Shown here: piece by piece, positions 47,076 through 56,258 of the stretch
Numbering within the stretch: the first letter of the stretch is position 1
Layout of the letters: each line of letters opens with the position of its first letter
NCBI RefSeq assembly: GCF_030010625.1
Contig: NZ_JASCXN010000002.1
Location: 310,001-374,000, forward strand
DNA length: 64,000 nucleotides
Origin: Streptomyces sp. CC208A
GTDB lineage: Bacteria; Actinomycetota; Actinomycetes; Streptomycetales; Streptomycetaceae
Direction: 5' to 3'
Notes under the pieces: generated by a model
Seen by the model: only the letters and a program-made list of their open reading frames with translations
Database searches by the model: none
What the model was told of the DNA's origin: nothing
Position numbers and translations under genes: made by a program

Positions 47076-48008
47076 GTGCACTCCCAGAGCCCCGGCGCCT
47101 CCCGCCGGACCGCCCTCGCCCTCGGCGCCGGTACGGCGCTGACCGCCGCCCTCGGCCTCGCCGGCGCCGGAACCGCCCACGCCTCGACGGCCGGCACCCC
47201 CGCCGGCGAGCGGGTCACCGCCCGTCTCCGCGCCCTGGAGGAGCGGTACGGCGCCCGCCTCGGCGTCTACGCCCACGACGTGCGCACCGGCCGCACGATC
47301 GCCCACCGGGAGCGCGAACGCTTCCCGATGTGCTCGGTCTTCAAGACCCTCGCCGTCGCGGCCGTCCTGCGCGACCTCGACCACGACGGCACCTTCCTCG
47401 CCCGCCGCATCCGCTACACGGCGACCGACGTCGAGCGCTCCGGCTACTCGCCGCGGACCGAACTGGCGGAGAACCTCGCCCACGGCATGACCGTCGCCGA
47501 ACTCTGCGACGCCGCCATCCGGTTCAGCGACAACACCGCCGCCAACCTGCTCCTGCGCGAGCTGGGCGGACCCACCGCCGTCACCCGCTTCGCCCGCTCG
47601 ACCGGCGACCCCGTCACCCGGCTGGACCGCTGGGAGCCCGAGCTGAACTCCGCCGAACCCTGGCGGACCACCGACACCACCACTCCGCGCGCCATCGCCC
47701 GCACCTACGGCCGGCTCGTCCTCGGCCGCGTCCTGGAGCCCGCCGACCGCGCCCTCCTCACCGACTGGCTGCTCCGCAACACCACCAGCGACACCCGGTT
47801 CCGCAAGGGCCTCCCGCCGGAGTGGACGGTCGCCGACAAGACCGGTGGCGGTGCCCACGGCACCAACAACGACGTCGGCGTCACCTGGCCGCCGGACGGC
47901 GGCCCGATCCTCCTCGCCGTCCTCACCACCCGCCCGGACCCGGAGGCCGAGGGCCTCCCCGAACTGGTGGCCGCCGCCGCGGAGATCGTCGCCGACGAGC
48001 TGCGCTGA
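47076..48008 (+). CDS. Class A beta-lactamase, Tat-exported
   Basis: 310 residues. The signal has twin arginines (ASRRTALALG) and ends near AHASTAG. Class A motifs are present: S87-V-F-K90 (active serine), SDN at ~151-153, the omega-loop EPELN with Glu187, and KTG in DKTGGG. It hydrolyses beta-lactams outside the cell. GTG 47076 has GAAAGGA 5 nt upstream. The divergent CsoR-type repressor may influence it through the shared palindrome, an odd pairing. Confidence 0.93.
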   Translation: MHSQSPGASRRTALALGAGTALTAALGLAGAGTAHASTAGTPAGERVTARLRALEERYGARLGVYAHDVRTGRTIAHRERERFPMCSVFKTLAVAAVLRDLDHDGTFLARRIRYTATDVERSGYSPRTELAENLAHGMTVAELCDAAIRFSDNTAANLLLRELGGPTAVTRFARSTGDPVTRLDRWEPELNSAEPWRTTDTTTPRAIARTYGRLVLGRVLEPADRALLTDWLLRNTTSDTRFRKGLPPEWTVADKTGGGAHGTNNDVGVTWPPDGGPILLAVLTTRPDPEAEGLPELVAAAAEIVADELR

Positions 48009-48181
48009 CGGCATCCCGCCGTGAGCCGCGGGGCCGCGCGGCGGAGTGCACCGGGAGCGGGCGGGGCACGCTCCCGGTGCCGACGGAAGAAGCCGGCCCC
48101 GTCCGCCCCGGGGTCCTCCGGTCCGTCGGCCGTGCGTCCGCGCACGTCACGGACACCGAGGAACCGAGGTGAGGACCCGCG

Positions 48182-49705
48182 TTGGCGACCGACCGCTACG
48201 GCAACACCCTGCACGCCTGCACCCCCGAAGGGGCCGGGCATCTGGACCGGGCCGTGGAGGCCCTGCTCTTCTTCCGGCCCGAGGTGACCCCGGCCGTCGA
48301 GGACGCCCTCGCGGCGAGCCCCGACTCGCCCGACGCCCAGGCGTTCGCCGTCTACCTGGGGGTGCTGGGCACCGAGCACACCGCCGCCGCCACGGCCCGG
48401 GCGCGCTTCGCACGCTGGTCGGCCGGCCGTGACACCCGCTCGCTGCCCGCCCGCGAGCGGCTCCACCTGGCCGCCGCCGGGGCCTGTCTCGCCGGCGACC
48501 TGCACGGGGCCGGCGACCTCCTGGAGGAGCTGTCCCTCGCGTATCCGAGGGACGCGCTCGCGCTCTTCGCCGGGCACCAGCTGGACTTCCTCACCGGTGA
48601 CGCCGTCCGGCTGCGGGACCGGATCGGCGGCGCCCTGTCGGCGTGGGGGAGGGCCGACGAGCACCGGGGGCCGCTGCTCGGCATGTACGCCTTCGGCCTG
48701 GAGGAGTCGGGGCACTACCGGCGCGCGGAGGAGGCCGGCGCGGCGGCCCTGGAGCGGCACCCGAGGGACGTGTGGGCCGTGCACGCCGTCACCCACACGT
48801 ACGAGATGCAGGGCAGGATCGCCGAGGGCGTCGCCTTCCTCGACGCCCGCGCGGCGGACTGGACCCGCGGCAACTACCTGACCGTGCACAACTGGTGGCA
48901 CTACGCCCTGTACGCCCTGGAGGCGGGCGCGGAGGAGACCGCGCTGCGCGTCTACGACGCGGCCGTCCACCACGAGGAGTCGGCGGGGCTCGCCATGGAA
49001 CTCCTCGACGCCGCCGCACTGTTGTGGCGGCTCCACCTGGCCGGCCGGGAGGAGCCGGAGCGCTGGGCGCGGCTCGCCGACGCCTGGGCCGAGCGGGCCG
49101 ACCCGCCGTTCTACGCCTTCAACGACGCCCACGCGGTGATGGCGTACGTGGGGGCCGGCCGGATCGCGCGAGCCGAGGCGCTGGTGGCCGACCGGCGGCG
49201 GTGGCTGGCCGACGACGGGAGCCCCCGGGACCGGTCCAACCGCGTCATGACGGCGGAGATCGGGCTCCCGGTCTGCGAGGCGCTGGTGGCGCAGGGCCGC
49301 GGCGACCACGCCACCGTGGTGGAGCTGCTGTGGCCGGTACGGCGCCGGCTCCAGGTCTTCGGCGGCAGCCACGCCCAACGGGACGCCGTCCAGCGGACCT
49401 TGCTGGAGTCGGCGCTCGCCGCGGGGGACCACGACCGGGCCCGGCTGCTGCTGAGCGAGCGGGACGGGCTGCGGCCGGACAGCCCGTACAACTGGCTGGG
49501 CCGGGCCCGGCTGGCCGACGCGATCGGCGACGCGGCCCTCGCGGCGGTGGCGCGCGAGCGGGCGGAGGACGCGAGGAAGGGGCTGAGGCCGACCGCACCC
49601 GGTCTCACCGGCGTACCGGAGGCCGATCCCGCCGGCGTACCGGAGGCCAGGCCCACCGGCGTGCCCGGGACCGGTTCCGCCGACGTGTCCGAGACCGGTC
49701 TCTGA
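48182..49705 (+). CDS. Tetratricopeptide-repeat protein (TTC38-like)
   Basis: 507 residues, predominantly paired helices with TPR spacing, for example YAFGLEESGHYRRAEEAGAA, then ALERHPRDVWAVHAVTHTYE. The DVWAVHAVTHTYEMQGR and NWWHYALYALE segments match TTC38-type proteins. TTG 48182 has GGTGAGGA upstream. The last 45 residues are a degenerate repeat GVPEADPAGVPEARPTGVPG, a DNA-repeat-derived tail. There is no signal peptide. The function is unknown. Confidence 0.82.
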   Translation: MATDRYGNTLHACTPEGAGHLDRAVEALLFFRPEVTPAVEDALAASPDSPDAQAFAVYLGVLGTEHTAAATARARFARWSAGRDTRSLPARERLHLAAAGACLAGDLHGAGDLLEELSLAYPRDALALFAGHQLDFLTGDAVRLRDRIGGALSAWGRADEHRGPLLGMYAFGLEESGHYRRAEEAGAAALERHPRDVWAVHAVTHTYEMQGRIAEGVAFLDARAADWTRGNYLTVHNWWHYALYALEAGAEETALRVYDAAVHHEESAGLAMELLDAAALLWRLHLAGREEPERWARLADAWAERADPPFYAFNDAHAVMAYVGAGRIARAEALVADRRRWLADDGSPRDRSNRVMTAEIGLPVCEALVAQGRGDHATVVELLWPVRRRLQVFGGSHAQRDAVQRTLLESALAAGDHDRARLLLSERDGLRPDSPYNWLGRARLADAIGDAALAAVARERAEDARKGLRPTAPGLTGVPEADPAGVPEARPTGVPGTGSADVSETGL

Positions 49706-49781
49706 CACCGGGTCCGACCTGGGGCTTCGGCGTTCGGCCCCCCGACCGGACGCCGAAGCCCGTCAACTGGTGCGTGCACAG

Positions 49782-49815
49782 GGCTTGTCAGTGCAATTTC
49801 ACATTACTATGTTAC
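49782..49815 (+). promoter_or_regulatory. Promoter of collagenase; copy of the peptide-importer promoter
   Basis: -35 TTGTCA (49785-49790), 17-bp spacer, -10 TATGTT (49808-49813). The 34 bp are the same as the element upstream of the importer except for one G/A difference in the spacer. The transcript would have a ~95-nt leader before GTG 49914. Outside the 34 bp the two regions do not resemble each other, so the identity is selected or recently copied. Confidence 0.8.
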
Positions 49816-49913
49816 AGCTTGCGCGGCGGACGGATGTCTCTCCGTCAACTCGCGTTCAGATTCCTCTGATTCGGCCGCGCCAACCCCCCTCATCCCCACC
49901 TTCAGGAGACCTC

Positions 49914-52298
49914 GTGTCCCAGTACAGAGTCGCGCGCTCCTCCCTCCTCGCCACCGCGATAGCGGTGACCCTCGTCGCATCCGCGGGGCAGGCCGCGACC
50001 CAGGCGGCGGAGGCCCCCGCCCCCCGCGCCGCCACGTCCGCCGTTCCCGGCGCCTTCGCACCCACCGCCGCCGCCGAGCCGAACCCCTTCGACGAGGTGG
50101 AGCGTTTCGCCAAGGCCCGTACGGTCACGCCCGCCCCGGCCCCCGCCCCCGGCGGCACCGGCGACACCAGGGCCCGCGTCCCCGGTCCGGCGAAGAAGAG
50201 CGCGAAGAGCACGGCCGCGCACGAGAAGGCGCAGGCCACGGCCGCCGCCACCCTCGCGGTCGGGGTCCCCTGCACCCTCGACGGGATCACCGGCCTCTCC
50301 CCGGCGGCCTTCGCCGACTTCCTCGCCGACCCCGCCGTCACCGCCGACGGCTGTCTGCGCGGCCTGATCTGGACCTGGGACGCCCGCCTCGCCCCGGTGA
50401 TGTCCGACGCCCACGTCCAGGCCGTCGCCCACCGGATATCCGGCCTGGCCGCCGCCCACGACGGCCGGAACTCCTCCCACCTGGAGGAGATGTTCACCTA
50501 CCTCCACGCGGTCGCCTACCACGACTTCTCGCGCTCCGAGATCGACATCACCGACGCCCCGACCGTCGACGCGATCCGCCGCGCCATCGCCGCCTTCGGC
50601 TCCGCCGCCCGCACCTTCGACGTCACGGCGAGCAACGCCCGCACCCTCCGCGAGGCCCTCTACATCGGCAGCGCCCCCGGCCTGCGCCAGCACCAGCTCG
50701 GTCTGATCACCAAGGTCCTCGCCACCATGGACCCGGCGCACCCCGCCACGAACCAGGACCCGACCTGGGCGGGCGCCGCACTCGCCGCCCTCTCCGTCAA
50801 CTACCTGGGCGTCTACCCCGGCAACCAGGACACGGCCTTCCACTCCGCCGTCGCCGCCGACCCCGCCTACCGCGCCGTCTTCAAGGCCTTCGCCGGATAC
50901 ACCCACCTCAAGGGCGGCGCCAACGCCTGGGTCGCCCGCGACGCGCTCAGCGAGTACGGGCGCTTCGGCCAGATCGCCGGTCTGCGCGACGGCGTCGTCG
51001 CCGACCTCGGCGCCATGATCGGCCCCGTCGAGTCCGCCTGGGGCTCCGGCAGCCAGCCCTGGGCCAAGATCGTCAACTGGCTGAACTTCTACGACGCCTG
51101 CGCCCCGTACGGCGTCTGCAAGGCAGACATCGAGGCCCGGATCCTCCCGTACACCTACACCTACGACACCGGGACCGGCGCCGCCCTCAAGGTCCGCACC
51201 GGCCTCGACCGGGCCACCGTCGACCAGCTCTACTACGCGAGCAAGCAGGTCAAGGCGCAGTTCCACCGGGTGGTCGGCAGCGAGCAGCCGCTGGCCGGCG
51301 ACCCCAACACCACGCTCAACATCGTGCTGTACGGCTCGCGCGCCGACTACGAGAACTACCACCCGATCCTGACCGGGTACGACACCAACAACGGCGGCAT
51401 CTACATCGAGAACGGCGCCACCTTCTACACCTACCAGCGCCGCGTCCCGCAGGACTCCTCGCTCACCCTGGAGGAGCTGTTCCGCCACGAGTACACCCAC
51501 TACCTCAACGGCCGCTTCGCCGTCCCCGGCTTCTTCGGCCAGGGCCCCTGGTACCAGGGCGACCGCACCACCTTCATGGACGAGGGCACGGCCGAGTTCT
51601 TCGACGGCGCCACCCGCGACGACGGCATCGCCGTCCGCAAGTCCCTGGTGCGCGGCATCATCAACGACACCGCGGGCGGCGGCCCGCGGATGAACCTCCG
51701 GCAGATCCTGCACGCCACCTACGACGGCGACGGCTTCCGCTTCTACAACTACGCGGGCACCTTCTTCGAGTTCCTGTGGACCGAGCGCCCCTCGCTGATC
51801 CGCGAGATGTACACCCACCTCCGCAACGACGACGTCGCCGCGTACGACGCCTGGCGCGAGCGGCTCAGCTCCGACGCCGGACTCCAGCAGGGGTACGACC
51901 GCTTCCTGGACGCCCAGATCGCCAAGGTCGACCAGCTCTTCGTGCCGAACACCACCTACACGCCCAACGGGCAGCTCACGTACTCGACCGTCGCCGGGGT
52001 GAAGGCCGCCTTCGCCAACGCCACGTACAACACGCCGGACTGCGTCGAGAAGGGCGAGCCCGGCAAGCGCCGCTTCGAATGCACCGGCCGGATCACCGCC
52101 AACCTGGCGAACGCGAGCAGCGACGACCAGAACTTCAAGGACATGTCCGAGACGGTCGACTACTTCATCCTCGACCGCGCGGGCGCCGCGCTCAACAACC
52201 TGGCCGACATGAACTGCAGCTTCGGGCCGATCGAGATCTGGTCCAACAGGGTCGCGGGCACGTCGAGCTTCCGCTGCGAAGGCCCGCTGCGCAGCTGA
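49914..52298 (+). CDS. Secreted M9-family collagenase
   Basis: 794 residues. A signal peptide (SSLLATAIAVTLVASAGQAA) precedes a ~65-residue Pro/Ala/Lys linker, the M9 N-terminal helical activator (~120-420) and the peptidase domain. The zinc site is His525-Glu526-x-x-His529 (LFRHEYTHYL) and Glu557 (MDEGTAEFF), the same 28-residue spacing as in clostridial ColG. NGRFAVPGFFGQG is also M9-typical. No PKD or collagen-binding repeats follow; instead a ~115-residue C-terminal domain with four Cys. GTG 49914 has AGGAGA 4-5 nt upstream. It cleaves triple-helical collagen outside the cell and feeds the peptide importer and the hydroxyproline operon. Confidence 0.93.
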   Translation: MSQYRVARSSLLATAIAVTLVASAGQAATQAAEAPAPRAATSAVPGAFAPTAAAEPNPFDEVERFAKARTVTPAPAPAPGGTGDTRARVPGPAKKSAKSTAAHEKAQATAAATLAVGVPCTLDGITGLSPAAFADFLADPAVTADGCLRGLIWTWDARLAPVMSDAHVQAVAHRISGLAAAHDGRNSSHLEEMFTYLHAVAYHDFSRSEIDITDAPTVDAIRRAIAAFGSAARTFDVTASNARTLREALYIGSAPGLRQHQLGLITKVLATMDPAHPATNQDPTWAGAALAALSVNYLGVYPGNQDTAFHSAVAADPAYRAVFKAFAGYTHLKGGANAWVARDALSEYGRFGQIAGLRDGVVADLGAMIGPVESAWGSGSQPWAKIVNWLNFYDACAPYGVCKADIEARILPYTYTYDTGTGAALKVRTGLDRATVDQLYYASKQVKAQFHRVVGSEQPLAGDPNTTLNIVLYGSRADYENYHPILTGYDTNNGGIYIENGATFYTYQRRVPQDSSLTLEELFRHEYTHYLNGRFAVPGFFGQGPWYQGDRTTFMDEGTAEFFDGATRDDGIAVRKSLVRGIINDTAGGGPRMNLRQILHATYDGDGFRFYNYAGTFFEFLWTERPSLIREMYTHLRNDDVAAYDAWRERLSSDAGLQQGYDRFLDAQIAKVDQLFVPNTTYTPNGQLTYSTVAGVKAAFANATYNTPDCVEKGEPGKRRFECTGRITANLANASSDDQNFKDMSETVDYFILDRAGAALNNLADMNCSFGPIEIWSNRVAGTSSFRCEGPLRS

Positions 52299-52311
52299 CC
52301 GGACATCCGCC

Positions 52312-52340
52312 GTGCCCAGGGGCCGAGAGCCCCTGGGCAC
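52312..52340 (+). terminator. Terminator after the collagenase
   Basis: A perfect 12-bp stem (52312-52323 with 52329-52340), 5-nt loop. It separates the collagenase from the hydroxyproline operon, whose own operator begins 13 bp further on. Confidence 0.8.
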
Positions 52341-52352
52341 CAGCTGAAGAAT

Positions 52353-52364
52353 GTGACATATTAC
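52353..52364 (+). promoter_or_regulatory. GntR operator 1, GTGACATATTAC
   Basis: This 12-mer lies 4 bp before the GTG of the first catabolic gene. It shares GTGACATNNTAC with the sites at 55305 and 59277. It must overlap the promoter or start, so binding would repress. Confidence 0.7.
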
Positions 52365-52368
52365 TGCC

Positions 52369-53547
52369 GTGCCCAACAGACACTCCCCAGACGTCGTGAT
52401 CATCGGAGCCGGCGTCGTCGGAGCCGCCTGCGCCTACTACGCGGCCCGCTCCGGACTCACCGTCGCCGTGGTCGACCGCGGTCCCGTCGCGGGCGGCACC
52501 ACCGGTGCCGGGGAAGGCAACCTGCTCGTCTCCGACAAGGAGGCGGGCCCCGAGCTCGACCTCGCGCTGCTGTCCACGAGACTCTGGCGCGGACTCTCCG
52601 GCCTACTCCCGCCGGAGACCGAGTACGAGCCCAAGGGCGGGCTCGTCGTGGCGCCCGACGAGCCCGCCCTCAAGGCCCTCCGCTCCTTCGCGGAGGGCCA
52701 GCGGGCGGCCGGCGTCACCGCCACCGAGATCCCCGCCGACCGGCTCGCCGACCTCGAACCCCACCTCGCCCCCGGCCTCGCCGGCGGCTTCCACTACCCG
52801 CAGGACGCCCAGGTCCAGCCCGCGCAGGCGGCCGCCCGGCTGCTCGCAGCCTCCGGCGCCGCGCTCCACCCCGGCGAGGAGGTCACGGAGATCCTCCGCG
52901 ACCCGGCGACCGGAGCCGTACGCGGCGTACGCACCGCGCGGCGCGAACTCCTCGCCCCCGCCGTCGTCAACGCCGCAGGCACCTGGGGCGGCGAGGTCGC
53001 CCGGCTCGCCGGCGTCCCCCTCCCGGTCCTGCCCCGCCGCGGCTTCGTCCTCGTCACCGAGCCCCTGCCGCGGATCGTCCGGCACAAGGTCTACGCCGCC
53101 GACTACATCGCCGACGTGGCCAGCGGCTCCGCCGCCCTCCAGTCCTCCGCCGTCGTCGAGGGCACCCCCGCGGGGCCCGTCCTCATCGGCGCCACCCGCG
53201 AACGCGTCGGTTTCGACCGCTCGCTCTCCACCGAGGCCCTGCGCCGGCTCGCCGCCCAGGCCGCCGCCCTCTTCCCGGTCCTCGCCGACGTCCAGGTCCT
53301 CCGCGCCTACCACGGCTTCCGGCCCTACCTGCCCGACCACCTCCCGGCGATCGGACCCGACCCGCGCGTCCCCGGCCTCCACCACGCCTGTGGTCACGAA
53401 GGAGCGGGCATCGGCCTCGCCCCCGCCACCGGAGCGCTCGTCGCCGCCGCCCTCACCGGCGCCGAACCCCCGCTCGACCCCCATCCGTTCCGCCCCGAGC
53501 GCGACTTCGGCCCCGCGGACGCCCCGAGCCAGGAGCAGCAGAGTTGA
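52369..53547 (+). CDS. FAD-dependent D-amino-acid oxidase-family protein; D-hydroxyproline dehydrogenase subunit (LhpB/HcnC-like)
   Basis: 392 residues. The FAD-binding Rossmann motif is at the N-terminus (VVIIGAGVVGAACAYYAARS), the DAO-type GTTGAGEGNLLVSDKEAGP segment follows, and the C-terminal FAD closure is HACGHEGAGIGLAPATG. With the small ferredoxin and the second flavoprotein downstream it forms the three-subunit layout known for Pseudomonas D-hydroxyproline dehydrogenase, which oxidises cis-4-hydroxy-D-proline. GTG 52369 has no Shine-Dalgarno and is probably leaderless. TGA overlaps the next TTG. Confidence 0.85.
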   Translation: MPNRHSPDVVIIGAGVVGAACAYYAARSGLTVAVVDRGPVAGGTTGAGEGNLLVSDKEAGPELDLALLSTRLWRGLSGLLPPETEYEPKGGLVVAPDEPALKALRSFAEGQRAAGVTATEIPADRLADLEPHLAPGLAGGFHYPQDAQVQPAQAAARLLAASGAALHPGEEVTEILRDPATGAVRGVRTARRELLAPAVVNAAGTWGGEVARLAGVPLPVLPRRGFVLVTEPLPRIVRHKVYAADYIADVASGSAALQSSAVVEGTPAGPVLIGATRERVGFDRSLSTEALRRLAAQAAALFPVLADVQVLRAYHGFRPYLPDHLPAIGPDPRVPGLHHACGHEGAGIGLAPATGALVAAALTGAEPPLDPHPFRPERDFGPADAPSQEQQS

Positions 53548-53861
53548 GCCCCCGCACCCCGCGCGCCCTCGTCGGAGGCGCGCCCCAGGAGACCTTCACC
53601 TTCCGCTTCGACGGGCGGGAGATCCCGGCCGCCGCCGGGCAGACCGTCGCCGCCGCCCTCTGGGGCGCGGGGGTCCTCGCCTGGCGCACCACCCGGCACG
53701 GCGGCGAAGCCCGCGGCGCCTTCTGCGGGATCGGCCAGTGCTTCGACTGCCTCGTCACCGTCGACGGCACCCCCAACCGCCGCGCCTGCCTCGTCCCGGC
53801 CCGCCCCGGCGGCCTCGTCACCAGCCAGGAGGGAACCGGTCATGACGACCTCGCCGTCTGA
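53544..53861 (+). CDS. (2Fe-2S) ferredoxin-like small subunit (LhpF-like)
   Basis: 105 residues. Plant-type 2Fe-2S ligands are Cys61, Cys66, Cys69 (AFCGIGQCFDCL) and Cys82 (RRACLVP). The N-terminal half has the FRFDGREIPAAAGQTVAAAL fold. It would pass electrons between the two flavoprotein subunits. TTG 53544 overlaps the preceding stop (TTGA), with GGAG upstream. It overlaps the next gene by 20 bp. It is too small to be a stand-alone enzyme. Confidence 0.85.
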   Translation: MSPRTPRALVGGAPQETFTFRFDGREIPAAAGQTVAAALWGAGVLAWRTTRHGGEARGAFCGIGQCFDCLVTVDGTPNRRACLVPARPGGLVTSQEGTGHDDLAV

Positions 53862-55254
53862 GTCGCCCGAGGGCGTCGACCTCGCGGTCGTCGGGGCCGG
53901 ACCCGCCGGGCTCGCCGCCGCCGTCACCGCCGCGTCCCTCGGCCTGACCGTCACGCTGCTCGACGCGGCCGCCCGCCCCGGAGGCCAGTACTACCGCCAT
54001 CCGGACCCGGCCCTCGGCGCCGACCGCCCCCAGGCCCTGCACCACGGCTGGGCCGCCTTCGCGGGCCGAGAGGCCGAGCTGCGCGCCCACGAACGCGCGG
54101 GCCGCATCCGGTACCTGGCGAACCATCAGGTCTGGAGCGTCACCGGGTCGGGTACCGACTGGACGCTGCACGCGCGCACCGACGAGTCCGCCGACTCCGC
54201 CGCCGCCCCGGTGCGGGCTCGCGCGGTGCTGCTCGCCACGGGCGCGTACGAACGCCAACTGCCCTTCCCCGGCTGGACCCTGCCCGGGGTCGTCGGCGCC
54301 GGGGGAGCGCAGGCCATGCTCAAGAGCGGGCTCGTCCTCCCGGGACGGAGGGTCGTCGTCGCCGGCAGCGGCCCCCTGCTGCTCGCCGTCGCCGCCTCCC
54401 TCTCCGCCGCGGGCGCCCGGGTGCCCGCCGTCGTCGAGGCCGCCGGGTACACCCCGTACGCCCGCCACACCGGCACCCTGCTGCGCAACCCCGCCAAGCT
54501 CGCCGAAGCCGCCCTCTACGGAGGGGCGTTGCTGCGCCGCCGGGTCCGGCCGCTGCTCCGGCACGCCGTCGTCGAGGCGCACGGCACCGACCGGGTCGAG
54601 GCCGTCACCGTCGCCCGGCTCGACGGGGAGTGGCGGCCCGTGCCCGGCACCGGGCGGCGCATCCCCTGCGACGCCCTCGCCGTCGGCCACGGCCTCGTCC
54701 CCGAGCTCTCCCTCGCCACCGCCCTCGGCTGCGCCACCCGCACCGCCGCGGACGGCGCCGTCGCCCTCGTCCTCACCCCCGGCCTGCGCACCTCGGTCCC
54801 CGGTGTCTGGGCGGCGGGCGAGACCGGCGGCGTCGGAGGCGCCCAGCTCGCCCTCGTGGAGGGGGAGATCGCGGCCCACTCGGTGGCGGACCGGCCCGTA
54901 CCCGCCCCTCTCGCCCGGAGCCGCGCACGCCTGCGCGCCTTCGCCGACGCCATGGGCGCCGCCCACGAACCCGGCTCCGGCTGGACCGGATGGCTCCGCG
55001 AGGAGACGGCGGTCTGCCGCTGCGAGGAGGTGCCCGCCGGACGGGTCCGCGAGGCGGTGACCGAGCTCGGCGCCACCGACGCGCGCACGGTCAAGCTGCT
55101 GACCCGGGCCGGGATGGGCTGGTGCCAGGGCCGGATGTGCGGCCCCGCCGTCGCCGCGCTGGCCGGGAACGGACCGGCCCCCGACCGGCGGCCGCTGGCC
55201 TGCCCCGTACCACTCCGGCAGCTCGCCGAACTGCCGCCCGACGCCGTTTCCTAG
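53842..55254 (+). CDS. NAD(P)/FAD-dependent oxidoreductase; D-hydroxyproline dehydrogenase alpha subunit (LhpE/HcnB-like)
   Basis: 470 residues. The FAD motif VVGAGPAGLAAAVTAASLG opens, a second dinucleotide motif is VVVAGSGPLLLAVAASLSAAG, and the C-terminal BFD-like Cys cluster is VCRCEEVPAGRVREAV with WCQGRMCGPAV, which may hold another 2Fe-2S. The large subunit of the three-part dehydrogenase. Overlap with the ferredoxin gene implies coupled translation. Confidence 0.87.
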   Translation: MTTSPSESPEGVDLAVVGAGPAGLAAAVTAASLGLTVTLLDAAARPGGQYYRHPDPALGADRPQALHHGWAAFAGREAELRAHERAGRIRYLANHQVWSVTGSGTDWTLHARTDESADSAAAPVRARAVLLATGAYERQLPFPGWTLPGVVGAGGAQAMLKSGLVLPGRRVVVAGSGPLLLAVAASLSAAGARVPAVVEAAGYTPYARHTGTLLRNPAKLAEAALYGGALLRRRVRPLLRHAVVEAHGTDRVEAVTVARLDGEWRPVPGTGRRIPCDALAVGHGLVPELSLATALGCATRTAADGAVALVLTPGLRTSVPGVWAAGETGGVGGAQLALVEGEIAAHSVADRPVPAPLARSRARLRAFADAMGAAHEPGSGWTGWLREETAVCRCEEVPAGRVREAVTELGATDARTVKLLTRAGMGWCQGRMCGPAVAALAGNGPAPDRRPLACPVPLRQLAELPPDAVS

Positions 55255-55304
55255 ACCCCCTTTTCCGTGGCCGCCGCACTCTTGTGGCCACCGCACACCC
55301 CCTA

Positions 55305-55316
55305 GTAAAATGTCAC
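55305..55316 (-). promoter_or_regulatory. GntR operator 2 (reverse complement GTGACATTTTAC)
   Basis: It lies 23 bp before ATG 55339 and overlaps TAAAAT, a good -10 box for an internal promoter. It shares GTGACATNNTAC with the sites at 52353 and 59277. Confidence 0.7.
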
Positions 55317-55338
55317 ACACTACAAAGGAGCACGTACG

Positions 55339-56238
55339 ATGACCGACACTCGCATCCGCCCCTGGCACGGCATCATGGTCGCCACCACCCTGCCGCTGCG
55401 CGAGGACCTCTCCGTCGACCTCGACGCCTACGCCGCCCACGTCCGCTGGCTCCTCGACAACGGCTGTGACGGCGTCGTGCCCAACGGTTCGCTGGGCGAG
55501 TACCAGACCCTCACCGACGCCGAGCGCGCCGCGGTCGTCCGTACCGCCGTCGAGGCCGCGGGCGACGGATCCCGCGTCATGCCCGGCGTCGCCGCCTACG
55601 GCTCCGCCGAGTCCCGCCGCTGGGCCGAGCAGGCCGCCGAGGCCGGCGCCGGCTCCGTCCTCCTCCTGCCGCCCAACGCCTACCGCGCCGACGAGGAGGC
55701 CGTCCGCGCCCACTACGCCGAGGTCGCCGAGGCCGGGCTGCCGATCGTCGCGTACAACAACCCCATCGACACCAAGGTCGACCTCACCCCGGCCCTCCTC
55801 GCCCGCCTCCACGCCGACGGGCACATCGTCGCCGTCAAGGAGTTCAGCGGCGACGTCCGCCGCGCCTACGAGATCGCCGAACTCGCCCCCGGACTCGACC
55901 TCCTCGTCGGTGCCGACGACGTCCTCCTGGAACTCGCCATCGCCGGCGCCGTCGGCTGGATCGCCGGCTACCCCAACGCCCTGCCGGAGTCCTCCGCCAC
56001 CCTCTACCGGGCCGCCGTCGCCGGCGACCTCACCACCGCGCTGCCGCTCTACAAGTCCCTCCACAGCCTCTACCGCTGGGACTCCAAGACCGAGTTCGTG
56101 CAGGCCATCAAACTGTCCATGGACCTCGCCGGACGCCCCGGCGGCCCCACCCGGCCGCCGCGCCTGCCGCTCACCGGCGCCGTCGAGGCCGCCGTCCGCG
56201 CCGCCACCGAGAAGGTCCTGGCCGAAGGACTCCGCTGA
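55339..56238 (+). CDS. Dihydrodipicolinate synthase-family deaminase (LhpC-like)
   Basis: 299 residues, DHDPS/NAL TIM barrel. The Schiff-base lysine is Lys167 in IVAVKEFSGDVRRA, the tyrosine region is AYNNPIDTKVDLTP, and the GSLGEYQTLTDAER loop is typical. In the hydroxyproline pathway this family deaminates pyrroline-4-hydroxy-2-carboxylate to 2-oxoglutarate semialdehyde. The context supports that, but sequence alone also allows a sugar-acid aldolase. AAAGGAG precedes ATG 55339. Confidence 0.87.
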   Translation: MTDTRIRPWHGIMVATTLPLREDLSVDLDAYAAHVRWLLDNGCDGVVPNGSLGEYQTLTDAERAAVVRTAVEAAGDGSRVMPGVAAYGSAESRRWAEQAAEAGAGSVLLLPPNAYRADEEAVRAHYAEVAEAGLPIVAYNNPIDTKVDLTPALLARLHADGHIVAVKEFSGDVRRAYEIAELAPGLDLLVGADDVLLELAIAGAVGWIAGYPNALPESSATLYRAAVAGDLTTALPLYKSLHSLYRWDSKTEFVQAIKLSMDLAGRPGGPTRPPRLPLTGAVEAAVRAATEKVLAEGLR

Positions 56239-56258
56239 CACCAGGGGGAAGACAGCCC

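Noticed and set aside
53818..56241. Minus-strand frame of 807 codons opposite the hydroxyproline genes
   Set aside because: Gly/Val/Ala/Glu-rich antisense of clear flavoprotein and DHDPS-family genes.
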